From: Pseudomonadota bacterium
GTDB lineage: Bacteria > Desulfobacterota > Desulfobacteria > Desulfobacterales > Desulfosarcinaceae
Length of the DNA: 12,315 nt
NCBI GenBank assembly: GCA_023435265.1
Contig: JAEYRZ010000009.1
Location: 1-12,315 of the forward strand
Reading direction: 5' to 3'
This document shows positions 1 through 6,198 of the stretch, piece after piece. The position numbers and the translations under genes are program-made. Numbering within the stretch: position 1 is the stretch's first letter; each line of letters begins with the position of its first letter. The notes beneath the pieces were generated by a model. The model was not told where the DNA came from, ran no database searches, and was given only the letters and a program-made list of their open reading frames with translations.

Positions 1-944
1 CCCATGATATGGTCCTGGGTGGTAAAGAGAATTTTTTCCCCGGGCGCCATGTTCAGCATCGGGTAATGCGACAGGTCGATTTCAAAATCTCCCGCGCCGG
101 GGGTTGGCAGGTAAAATGTCCCCTTGGTGGCGAGTGTGCCGCCGACGGCCGCGGCGGCCTGCTCCAGCGCCGAATCGGAGGTCTTCTGAGAGGTTTCCGC
201 CGCCTGGCTCATCGCAGCCGCGGCGGGTTTTGCCTCGGGCGGCGCCCCGCTGCTGCTCTGCGGGACCACGTCACGCAGATTGCCGGCCTCATCATGCAGG
301 CCGGCATACCAGTTCTGCTCGCGGATCGAAGGTTCGGGCAGATAAACGCGTTGCCCGGCATAGATTTTATTCAAGTCTTCGATGTGCGGATTGGCGGCTT
401 GGAACAGCTTGACGCCCTCCTGGTACTCTTTGCTGCCGTAGCGCCCGTATTGCCTGGCGATCAACTGCGAGACGGTGTCGCCGCGCTGGACCTCGTAGGC
501 ATCCGAATGCTGCCGAACGACTTCGGTCACTTTGGCCAGGGTCACGAAAGGAATGGTGACCACGCCGCTGGCCTGCCCCGGCAAGGTGCCGTGCTCCAGT
601 TTTTTCAACGGGATGTCCACGGTCTGCCCGGGCCGCAGCATGTCGATGTCACGAATGTGCGGGTTGAGCCGCTGGAAAATGCCTGTGAATTCGCGAAAGT
701 CGTTGTGCGCGATCTCGCCTTTCTGACGGAAGATTTTGAGCACCCAGTCGCCTTCCTGTACGACATAGGGCTCGCACATGATATCCCAGCCGCGGTCGTA
801 GCGGATGATGTAATTCTTGTAGAGCAGACCGCTGCTCGATCCCGCCGTGGGCATGGCGAGCAGCACAAGGACCGCCAGAGCACCCCAAAAAGCAGTTTTC
901 GCAATTGATCCGCACGGGCGTTCTTCGTTTCGCTTCAAGGCCAT
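1..944 (-). CDS. LysM-domain envelope protein, C-terminus cut by window edge
   Basis: This is an exported protein with two LysM (peptidoglycan-binding) modules; 314 codons are visible and the frame is still open at the left edge. Residues 1-35 form a signal sequence: a basic start, a hydrophobic core (ALAVLVLLAM, about 22-31), then a small-residue cleavage region near TAGSSS. LysM 1 spans about 59-113 (YVVQEGDW ... LNPHI ... LRPGQTVDIP). LysM 2 spans about 150-204 (YEVQRGDT ... ANPHI ... YAGQRVYLP). An Ala/Ser/Gln-rich low-complexity linker (about 228-270) leads into another folded-looking segment that is truncated. The start is uncertain by two codons: the ATG has GGAAG only 1 nt away, while a TTG two codons later sits about 7 nt from it. 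The gene begins 45 nt after the thrC stop, so it probably ends the serS-thrC operon. LysM proteins bind glycan in the periplasm or envelope. No catalytic domain is visible in this part, so the enzymatic role, if any, is unknown. Confidence 0.85.
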   Translation of the reverse strand, partial: MALKRNEERPCGSIAKTAFWGALAVLVLLAMPTAGSSSGLLYKNYIIRYDRGWDIMCEPYVVQEGDWVLKIFRQKGEIAHNDFREFTGIFQRLNPHIRDIDMLRPGQTVDIPLKKLEHGTLPGQASGVVTIPFVTLAKVTEVVRQHSDAYEVQRGDTVSQLIARQYGRYGSKEYQEGVKLFQAANPHIEDLNKIYAGQRVYLPEPSIREQNWYAGLHDEAGNLRDVVPQSSSGAPPEAKPAAAAMSQAAETSQKTSDSALEQAAAAVGGTLATKGTFYLPTPGAGDFEIDLSHYPMLNMAPGEKILFTTQDHIM

Positions 945-989
945 TCTTCCGCTCAGCGTCAGGCGGCCGAAACCGCGTTTAATCGTGTT

Positions 990-2501
990 CTACAAAGAGA
1001 TCTTTTTTCTATGCAAATTGAGATCTGCGGCAATGGCTTCGGTCACTGCGTGCAGGAAGCGCTGCATGTCGTCCCCCTGCAGGGGCCGGCCCGGCGCCGG
1101 AACCTTCTCGAGCGTGGGCGGCGACATGAATACGGGTGCGTTGACCAGGTCGTCGTCGGGTGTAATGTCGAACTCGTCCGGAAAGCGGTTTTCGAAATAC
1201 AGCGCTTGAAAACCGGCGAACTTGAGCGCATGGGCGGTGGCATCCACCACCGCCGTCTCGGCAGGTTTGACCACCCCCCGGCGCACGGCCTGGAACAAAC
1301 CGGCCAGGCATTCCCCACCATGGGTACAGGCGATATGGCCATTGCGGTTGGCCCGCAACTGCCAGTCCATGATCTCCTGTTCGGCGACCTGCAGGAAGAA
1401 GACCCGCTCGCGGCCGGCCAGCCCGTTATAGGTCTCGACCAGTTTAATGACCCTCGGCATGGAAACCGGATTGCCGATCATGGCCGCCTGTGCCACCGAA
1501 GCCCTGACGGTTTGCGGAACGAAACGGCGCCGTGCCGGATCGGTCTGGTAATATTGATAAACGGGATCCGCGTGAGCGGACTGGACGCCGATGATCTTGG
1601 GCAAGGCGGTAATGATCCCGGCGCGCAGGAACTTGATAAAGCCGTTCATCACGGCCGTGATGTTGCCGGCATTGCCGATCGGCACCACCACGACCTTGTC
1701 GTCCAGAACGTATTCGAATTCCTGGGCGATTTCGTAGGAATAAGACTCCTGGCCCAGGATGCGCCAGGCGTTCTTGGAATTGAGCAGCGCCACGTCGTAC
1801 TGCTCGGAAAGGGCTTCAACCACCTTCATGCAATCGTCGAAAACGCCCGGGATCTCATAGACCCGGGCGCCGCTGCCCAGTGGTTGGGACAACTGCTGCG
1901 GGGTCACTTTTTTGTGCGGCAGTAGAACCGCCGATTTGATATGCGGTTTGAGATAGGCGGCATACAGCGCGGCCGCGGCCGATGTGTCGCCCGTACTGGC
2001 GCACACCGCCAGGATTTCCTCCGCCTGGCCGCTTTGAATCAGGAAATTGATGTAACTCAGGGCGCTGGCCATTCCGCGGTCCTTGAACGAAGCACTCGGA
2101 TTCTGGCCGTCGTTTTTGAAGAAGAAGCGGGCGCCGACACGCGACTGCAGGCGGGCATTGGCCTCGATCATCGGGGTGTGGCCTTCACCCAGGTAGATCA
2201 CCGATTCGAGCGGGATGACCGGACCGATAAATTCATAGAAACGGTAAATACCTTTGAGTGCCGGAAGGGTGAGCATGCGGCGATAATCGAAAATCCGGTG
2301 CCATTCTTCAGCCGCCACTTCTCCAAGCCGTTGATGCTCCTGATCTTCGAGCATCAGCACGTGTCCGCATCCGGGACACGTGTAGAGCAGTTTGGCAATG
2401 CCGTATTCGGCCGCGCACCCCAGGCAGCGGTAAACGAGATGGCCGGAGGGCTCCGGAACGAGCCGGGGGCGGATCTCCGGGGGAAATGCTTCGAGCTTCA
2501 T
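990..2501 (-). CDS. thrC: Threonine synthase, plant/archaeal-like type with N-terminal zinc ribbon
   Basis: This is a PLP-dependent enzyme that converts O-phospho-L-homoserine to L-threonine and phosphate, the last step of threonine biosynthesis in the cytoplasm; 503 residues. The PLP lysine is K140 in SASFKDRGM. The CASTGDTSAA segment (167-176) and a glycine-rich phosphate-binding loop PIGNAGN (274-280) are typical of fold-type II PLP enzymes. The SFKDRGM and CASTGDTSAA wording matches the plant/archaeal-like group rather than the E. coli type. Two cysteine pairs, C26/C29 and C42/C45, form a probable rubredoxin-like zinc ribbon at the N-terminus. The longest open frame extends 103 codons further upstream, but that part lies antiparallel-free inside serS in another frame. 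The ATG at 2501 begins MKLEAFPPEI and overlaps the serS stop as ATGA, with a GGAG about 11 nt before it, so translation is probably coupled. No other threonine-pathway gene (hom, thrB) is in the window. Confidence in the family is high; a related beta-replacing PLP enzyme is the main alternative. Confidence 0.94.
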   Translation of the reverse strand: MKLEAFPPEIRPRLVPEPSGHLVYRCLGCAAEYGIAKLLYTCPGCGHVLMLEDQEHQRLGEVAAEEWHRIFDYRRMLTLPALKGIYRFYEFIGPVIPLESVIYLGEGHTPMIEANARLQSRVGARFFFKNDGQNPSASFKDRGMASALSYINFLIQSGQAEEILAVCASTGDTSAAAALYAAYLKPHIKSAVLLPHKKVTPQQLSQPLGSGARVYEIPGVFDDCMKVVEALSEQYDVALLNSKNAWRILGQESYSYEIAQEFEYVLDDKVVVVPIGNAGNITAVMNGFIKFLRAGIITALPKIIGVQSAHADPVYQYYQTDPARRRFVPQTVRASVAQAAMIGNPVSMPRVIKLVETYNGLAGRERVFFLQVAEQEIMDWQLRANRNGHIACTHGGECLAGLFQAVRRGVVKPAETAVVDATAHALKFAGFQALYFENRFPDEFDITPDDDLVNAPVFMSPPTLEKVPAPGRPLQGDDMQRFLHAVTEAIAADLNLHRKKISL

Positions 2502-3772
2502 GCGGCAATGAACTCCTTTCCGCCCATGTGCGGGCGGAGCGCTTCCGGAATGACCACCCGCCCGTCGGCCTGCTGAAAATTCTCCAGCAGGGCGGCCACC
2601 GTACGCCCCACCGCAAGGCCCGACCCGTTCAGCGTGTGCACGAGTTGCGTTCCTTTCTGGTTTTTGCGCTTGAACCGGATGTTGGCGCGTCTCGCCTGGA
2701 AGTCTTCGAAGTTGCTGCATGAAGAGATTTCGCGATAGGTATTCTGGCTCGGCATCCACACTTCGATATCGTAAGTTTTGGCCGAAGAAAACCCCAAGTC
2801 TCCGGTGCACAGCTCAATGACGCGGTACGGTAGATTGAGGCGCTGCAAAATGGATTCAGCATCGAGCAGCAGACGCTCAAGCTCCTGATATGAAGATTCA
2901 GGCGTCGTGAACTTGACGAGCTCCACTTTATTGAACTGGTGCTGACGGATCAGCCCGCGGGTGTCCTTGCCGTAAGATCCCGCCTCGGATCGGAAGCAGG
3001 GTGTGTAAGCGGTGTAGTATATCGGCAATTGATCTTCGGCCAGCACCTCACCCTGATGGATATTGGTCACCGGTACTTCGGCGGTGGGCACCAGAAAGTA
3101 ATCCCAGTTTTCCAGTTTGAAAAGATCCGCTTCGAACTTGGGCAATTGCCCTGTGTGGGTCATGGATTCACGGTTGACGATGAACGGCGGAAGTACTTCC
3201 GTGTAGCCGTGCCGGGTGGTGTGGGTATCGAGCATAAAGCCGATCAAGGCGCGTTCCAGGAGCGCTCCGGCGCCCAGGTAAAGCGGAAATCGTGCGCCGG
3301 TGATGCGAGCCGCCCGGGTGAAATCGAGAATTTTCAATTGCTCGCCGATTTCCCAGTGGGGCTTGGGCGTAAAGCCGAACGCCGGCGGCGTCCCGACGGT
3401 TTTGACCACCGGGTTGTCGTTCTCGTCCTTGCCTACCGGCACGCTGGCGTGGGGTATATTCGGAATGCGCATCAATATGGCATTCAAGTCGTTTTCGTGA
3501 GCGGCCAGAGACTGTTCCAGGGATTTAATGCGTTCACCCACCGATCGCATTTCGGACATCAGCGGTTCGGCCGGAGCGCCCTTCTTCTTCAAAGCGGCGA
3601 TCTCGTCGGAAACCGTATTGCGCCGATGTCGCAGTTCTTCGATCTCGGCCAGAACCGCTTTCCGGCGGTTATCGGCTTCGCTGAACGCAGCCCAGTCGAC
3701 CGATGCCCCGCGATGGGACATCGCCTGCCGGACGTCGTCTAAATTCTGTCTCACGAACTTGATTTCTAACAT
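2498..3772 (-). CDS. serS: Seryl-tRNA synthetase
   Basis: This cytoplasmic class II aminoacyl-tRNA synthetase charges tRNA(Ser), and tRNA(Sec) where present, with serine. It is 424 residues, the usual bacterial length. Residues about 1-110 form the N-terminal domain with a two-helix coiled-coil arm (charged helices about 33-62 and 70-100) that contacts the long variable arm of the tRNA. The catalytic core follows: motif 1 near 175-196 (ending TEVLPPF), the TAE serine-binding triplet at 230-232, motif 2 at 259-280 (CFRSEAGSYG ... RQHQF), and motif 3 near 386-411 (AVGRTVAALLEN ... IPEALRP). An in-frame ATG 43 codons upstream is rejected because that extension is not SerRS-like and would overlap the promoter. 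The chosen ATG starts MLEIKFVRQN, the family norm, and has AGGG 6 nt upstream. The stop overlaps the thrC start. Confidence 0.98.
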   Translation of the reverse strand: MLEIKFVRQNLDDVRQAMSHRGASVDWAAFSEADNRRKAVLAEIEELRHRRNTVSDEIAALKKKGAPAEPLMSEMRSVGERIKSLEQSLAAHENDLNAILMRIPNIPHASVPVGKDENDNPVVKTVGTPPAFGFTPKPHWEIGEQLKILDFTRAARITGARFPLYLGAGALLERALIGFMLDTHTTRHGYTEVLPPFIVNRESMTHTGQLPKFEADLFKLENWDYFLVPTAEVPVTNIHQGEVLAEDQLPIYYTAYTPCFRSEAGSYGKDTRGLIRQHQFNKVELVKFTTPESSYQELERLLLDAESILQRLNLPYRVIELCTGDLGFSSAKTYDIEVWMPSQNTYREISSCSNFEDFQARRANIRFKRKNQKGTQLVHTLNGSGLAVGRTVAALLENFQQADGRVVIPEALRPHMGGKEFIAA

Positions 3773-3785
3773 GAGAATCCCTATA

Positions 3786-3848
3786 GTTGCGTTGCTTGTT
3801 TCTCCGGTTTTCGTAACCGGAAAATCAGGCCCCAAGCGGCAAGGCAAC
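3786..3848 (-). promoter_or_regulatory. Potential structured leader of serS
   Basis: The untranslated leader between the predicted serS promoter and start codon can fold into nested stems. A perfect 7-bp hairpin (TCCGGTT/AACCGGA, 3803-3821, 5-nt loop) sits inside a 5-bp stem (3833-3837 with 3794-3798, GCTTG/CAAGC), which sits inside another 5-bp stem (3844-3848 with 3786-3790, GTTGC/GCAAC). The outermost stem ends just before the AGGG ribosome-binding site at 3779-3782. I see no T-box consensus and no terminator U-run on this strand. A role in serS control is inference; the structure could be incidental. Confidence 0.4.
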
Positions 3849-3872
3849 CGCACCGATACGGTCAGTGCCACG

Positions 3873-3901
3873 AATGTACTGGAAGATGGCAGTTTGGTCA
3901 A
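3873..3901 (-). promoter_or_regulatory. Sigma70-type promoter for serS-thrC-LysM operon
   Basis: On the minus strand a -35 box TTGACC (3896-3901) and a -10 box TACATT (3873-3878) are separated by exactly 17 nt. The matches are 5/6 and 4/6 to the sigma70 consensus. The predicted transcript would begin near 3866, giving a leader of about 94 nt before the serS ATG. The site lies in the divergent gap between serS and the cyclo-ligase gene. No equally good promoter is visible on the plus strand there. Confidence 0.7.
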
Positions 3902-3963
3902 TCCTGATTGTCGATTGAAAAGGGCTCGGCAGAACGCAAATCTGAAAGACAGGTGAGTGAAAT

Positions 3964-4548
3964 ATGGAGGAGAATCGGGACAGGAAGCAGGAAATCCGCA
4001 ACGAGACGGCGCGCAAGATCGCAGGCCTGAAACCGGAGGAGATCGCCGCCCGCACGAAAGCCATAGAAAACCGCTTGTTCGAATTCGCGAACTATCTCGA
4101 AGCCCGCATCGCCCTGCTTTATCTGCCGGTCGGCGTTGAGGTGGACAGCACCGAAATCATCCGGCGCAGCTACATGTACAACAAGATCGTCGTTCTGCCG
4201 GCGTTCTCGGAGCCCAGCAAAATAGCGCTTATGAAGGTGGATGATCTCAGCCGGGATCTCATCGCAGGCCCGCGCGGCAACCTCGAACCCAACCCGGCCC
4301 GATGCAAACCGGTGCCGCTGGACTGTCTGGATATCGCCATCATACCGGGGATCGCCATGGACGAAAAGGGCGGACGCCTCGGAACCGGTCAGGGGTATTA
4401 CGATCGATTGATTCCGGAACTTCCAATCACCACACGCAAAGTCGGACTGGTTTTCGAGGCTCAAATCCTACCGATGATTCCATTGGAATCGCATGACAAG
4501 CACGTCGACATCATCATCACCGAAAGCCGCATCATTTATAAAATTTGA
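3964..4548 (+). CDS. 5-formyltetrahydrofolate cyclo-ligase (5,10-methenyl-THF synthetase)
   Basis: This cytoplasmic enzyme converts 5-formyltetrahydrofolate to 5,10-methenyltetrahydrofolate using ATP, returning the stored folate to one-carbon metabolism. The 194-residue length fits the family. The N-terminal basic helix (KQEIRNETARKIAGL, about 8-22) matches the family's Lys/Arg-rich start. The signature is GGRLGTGQGYYDR at 136-148, the glycine-rich loop that binds ATP and folate. It is followed by the usual C-terminal ending with HDKHVDIIITE (177-187). The start ATG has an AGGTGA-like ribosome-binding site about 7 nt upstream. The gene is divergent from serS. It is known elsewhere as ygfA, fau or MTHFS; I leave the symbol blank because naming varies. 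In many bacteria this gene lies next to 6S RNA, but I could not identify 6S RNA on either side. Confidence 0.93.
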   Translation: MEENRDRKQEIRNETARKIAGLKPEEIAARTKAIENRLFEFANYLEARIALLYLPVGVEVDSTEIIRRSYMYNKIVVLPAFSEPSKIALMKVDDLSRDLIAGPRGNLEPNPARCKPVPLDCLDIAIIPGIAMDEKGGRLGTGQGYYDRLIPELPITTRKVGLVFEAQILPMIPLESHDKHVDIIITESRIIYKI

Positions 4549-4810
4549 CGACGCCGGGGCAGGAGTGGATCTGCGCAAAACGCCGTGTTACAGGCCCACC
4601 TGCCGAAGCTTCCGCGCCCGGCTTAAGGACGTCTATCGGGAACCGCTCCCAGGCGAGCGACCAGCAGCCCCCCCGCTATCGTGCGATCCGATTCGGCGCG
4701 GGCCTGCAGTAGAAAAACGCTCGATAATGCACACATTTTGCTGCACAGGGACGCGTGACGGCCTTGACCGTCCAGCGGGGCTCTGATAGAGGATGCGCGG
4801 GAGAAACCGC
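4549..4810 (+). other. Gene-free gap between the cyclo-ligase gene and pcm
   Basis: This stretch of 262 nt carries no convincing coding sequence; the open frames crossing it lack ribosome-binding sites or family resemblance. It contains two short perfect hairpins: CGCTC/GAGCG with a 6-nt loop near 4644-4660, and GACGG/CCGTC with a 6-nt loop at 4757-4772. A GATAAT resembling a -10 box occurs near 4723, but no good -35 lies 17 nt before it. A TTGACC at 4764-4769 has only a poor -10 partner and would start transcription almost on the pcm ribosome-binding site. I recognise no named RNA here. The pcm promoter probably lies in this gap but I cannot place it. Confidence 0.5.
4799..4803 (+). promoter_or_regulatory. 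Ribosome-binding site that sets the pcm start
   Basis: GGGAG lies 7 nt before the ATG at 4811. The alternative in-frame ATG at 4793 has only GAGG directly abutting it with no spacing, so the downstream start is preferred. Confidence 0.7.
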
Positions 4811-5455
4811 ATGAAATTCGATCGCATGCGCCAGGACATGGTGGAGAAGCAGATTGAGGCCCGGGGGATCACCGACTCCAGGGTATTGGCCGCCATGCGC
4901 ACCGTGCCCCGTCATCTGTTCGTCAGCGAAGCGCTGGCGGATCAGGCTTACAGCGACTTTCCACTGCCCATCGGCGAACAGCAAACCATTTCCCAACCGT
5001 ACATCGTGGCCGAGATGACGCAGGCGCTGCAATTGACGCCCGACGACCGCGTGCTGGAGATCGGGACCGGTTCAGGATACCAGGCCGCCATACTGGCCCA
5101 CATCGCGTTCCGCGTCTACACCATCGAACGCCTGCACAGCCTCTATCTCAAAGCCCGCAGGCTCTTTGATCAGCTTGGTTACCACAATATCGTGACCCGC
5201 TATTCCGATGGCACCGCCGGCTGGAAAGATGAAAGCCCCTTCGACGCCATCATCGTCACCGCCGGAGCACCGGAAATCCCGTCCCTACTGGTGAACCAGC
5301 TGGCCCTGGGGGGCCGCATGGTGATTCCGGTCGGCACCCAGCATGTGCAGGAGATGATCCGCCTGGTCCGCGATTCCCGCGGCATTCAGAAGACCAATCT
5401 GGGCGGCTGCCGCTTCGTCAAACTAGTGGGTGAACACGGCTGGAGAAATAACTGA
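4811..5455 (+). CDS. pcm: Protein-L-isoaspartate O-methyltransferase
   Basis: This enzyme uses S-adenosylmethionine to methylate isoaspartyl residues formed by aging of Asp and Asn, starting repair of damaged proteins. The 214-residue length is typical. The family hallmark TISQPYIVA is at 59-67. The SAM-binding motif I is VLEIGTGSGYQAAIL at 81-95, with the acidic ribose contact E106 in YTIER. The DGTAGW segment is at 133-138, and PFDAIIVTAGAPEIP (143-157) follows as motif II. The C-terminal strands (GGRMVIPVG, 167-175) complete the Rossmann-like fold. An in-frame ATG at 4793 would add six residues but has a badly spaced ribosome-binding site. The stop overlaps the next start as TGATG, so the two genes are translationally linked. 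Confidence 0.96.
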   Translation: MKFDRMRQDMVEKQIEARGITDSRVLAAMRTVPRHLFVSEALADQAYSDFPLPIGEQQTISQPYIVAEMTQALQLTPDDRVLEIGTGSGYQAAILAHIAFRVYTIERLHSLYLKARRLFDQLGYHNIVTRYSDGTAGWKDESPFDAIIVTAGAPEIPSLLVNQLALGGRMVIPVGTQHVQEMIRLVRDSRGIQKTNLGGCRFVKLVGEHGWRNN

Positions 5456-6036
5456 TGCTGCGCCGCATGTATGATTGGGTGCTGCATTGGGCCGAAACCC
5501 CATTCAGCGGATGGGCCCTGTTCCTGCTGGCTTTCGCCGAGTCCTCCTTCTTCCCGATACCGCCGGATGTTCTCCTGATCGCCCTGGCGGTGGCCACGCC
5601 CTCGAAGGCTTTCAAGCATGCGCTGATTTGCTCGGTGGGATCCGTTCTGGGGGGCGCGCTGGGGTATGCCATCGGTTATCAGTTCATGCAGTCGGTGGGC
5701 CTCAAAATCGTCACCTTCTACGGGCTCAACTACCAGATCGACTATATTCAGTCGCTCTATCAGCAGTACGACGCCTGGGCGGTCGGAATCGCCGGATTCA
5801 CGCCCATACCTTATAAAATTTTCACGATCGCGGCTGGAATGTTCAAGATCGATTTCGGAATCTTCATACTGGCTTCGGTGATTTCCCGGTCCGCAAGATT
5901 TTTCCTGGTGGGCGGATTGATCTATGTCTTCGGACCGGCCATCCAGCGCTTCATCGATCGTTATTTCGATCTTCTGGCCATTGCGTTCACCGTCCTGCTG
6001 GTCCTGGGATTCGTGATCATCAAATACGTCTTTTAA
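5455..6036 (+). CDS. YqaA/DedA-family (VTT-domain) inner-membrane protein
   Basis: This 193-residue multi-pass membrane protein belongs to the DedA/VTT group, probably its YqaA branch. The first hydrophobic stretch contains FAESSFFPIPPDVLLI (27-42), the acidic residue and paired prolines of the re-entrant loop. The second half carries GFTPIPYKIFTIAAG (114-128) and SRSARFF (144-150), matching the conserved second loop and arginines. Other hydrophobic segments are at about 55-80, 132-160 and 170-190. DedA-type proteins are linked to membrane homeostasis and, in several cases, undecaprenyl-phosphate or phospholipid flipping; the YqaA branch is poorly characterised, so the substrate is not assigned. 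The ATG overlaps the pcm stop by one base. The gene ends 8 nt before a long palindromic element. Confidence 0.88.
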   Translation: MLRRMYDWVLHWAETPFSGWALFLLAFAESSFFPIPPDVLLIALAVATPSKAFKHALICSVGSVLGGALGYAIGYQFMQSVGLKIVTFYGLNYQIDYIQSLYQQYDAWAVGIAGFTPIPYKIFTIAAGMFKIDFGIFILASVISRSARFFLVGGLIYVFGPAIQRFIDRYFDLLAIAFTVLLVLGFVIIKYVF

Positions 6037-6044
6037 CCTGATGG

Positions 6045-6187
6045 GTCGTAAAAGTCTCCAAATCGACGGCGCCGTAAAAAGTTCAAGATCATGGCGCCGC
6101 GAATCCCGTGTTCCGAGGTGTACGTGCAGTACGCCGCAGGAGGGACTACGGGATGAAGCGCAACGCAGATATTGGAATTTTTACGGC
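6045..6187. repeat. Long imperfect palindrome between convergent genes, probable interspersed repeat and two-way terminator
   Basis: The core is an inverted repeat. The left arm 6071-6090 begins GCCGTAAAAA, and the right arm 6168-6187 ends TTTTTACGGC; 17 of 20 positions are complementary. A second pair of arms lies inside (about 6091-6109 with 6148-6167, containing ATCCCGT and ACGGGAT). The tip is a 7-bp hairpin at 6117-6135 with one wobble pair and a 5-nt loop. A partial extra copy of the left arm occurs at 6045-6064 (GTCGTAAAAG). There is no open frame. Both strands give a T-run after the inner stems (6178-6182 on plus, the complement of 6076-6080 on minus), so the element could stop transcription from both flanking convergent genes. 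I recall similar GTAAAAAGT...TTTTTAC elements recurring between genes in desulfobacterial genomes, but I cannot confirm copy number here. Confidence 0.75.
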
Positions 6188-6198
6188 TTCGGCAACCC

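Noticed and set aside
9..908. A 299-codon open frame on the plus strand opposite the LysM gene
   Set aside because: The minus strand encodes a signal peptide and two LysM domains in one continuous frame, so the plus-strand frame is a shadow.
1011..1925. A 304-codon plus-strand frame opposite thrC
   Set aside because: Antisense to a clear threonine synthase; no recognisable domain or ribosome-binding site.
2502..2810. N-terminal extension of 103 residues on threonine synthase
   Set aside because: It overlaps the serS C-terminus in another frame and does not resemble threonine synthase; the ATG at 2501 has a family-like start and an ATGA overlap.
3803..3821. The hairpin TCCGGTT/AACCGGA as a rho-independent terminator
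   Set aside because: No T-run follows it on either strand.
3773..3901. 43-residue N-terminal extension of seryl-tRNA synthetase
   Set aside because: It would start at the -35 box of the predicted promoter and lacks SerRS similarity; MLEIKFVRQN is the usual start.
3773..3963. 6S RNA upstream of the cyclo-ligase gene
   Set aside because: The position is suggestive from other bacteria, but I could not fit a central bubble or terminal stem, and the region is better explained by the serS promoter and leader.
4764..4790. TTGACC with a downstream TAGAGG as the pcm promoter
   Set aside because: The -10 match is poor and the start site would fall on the ribosome-binding site.
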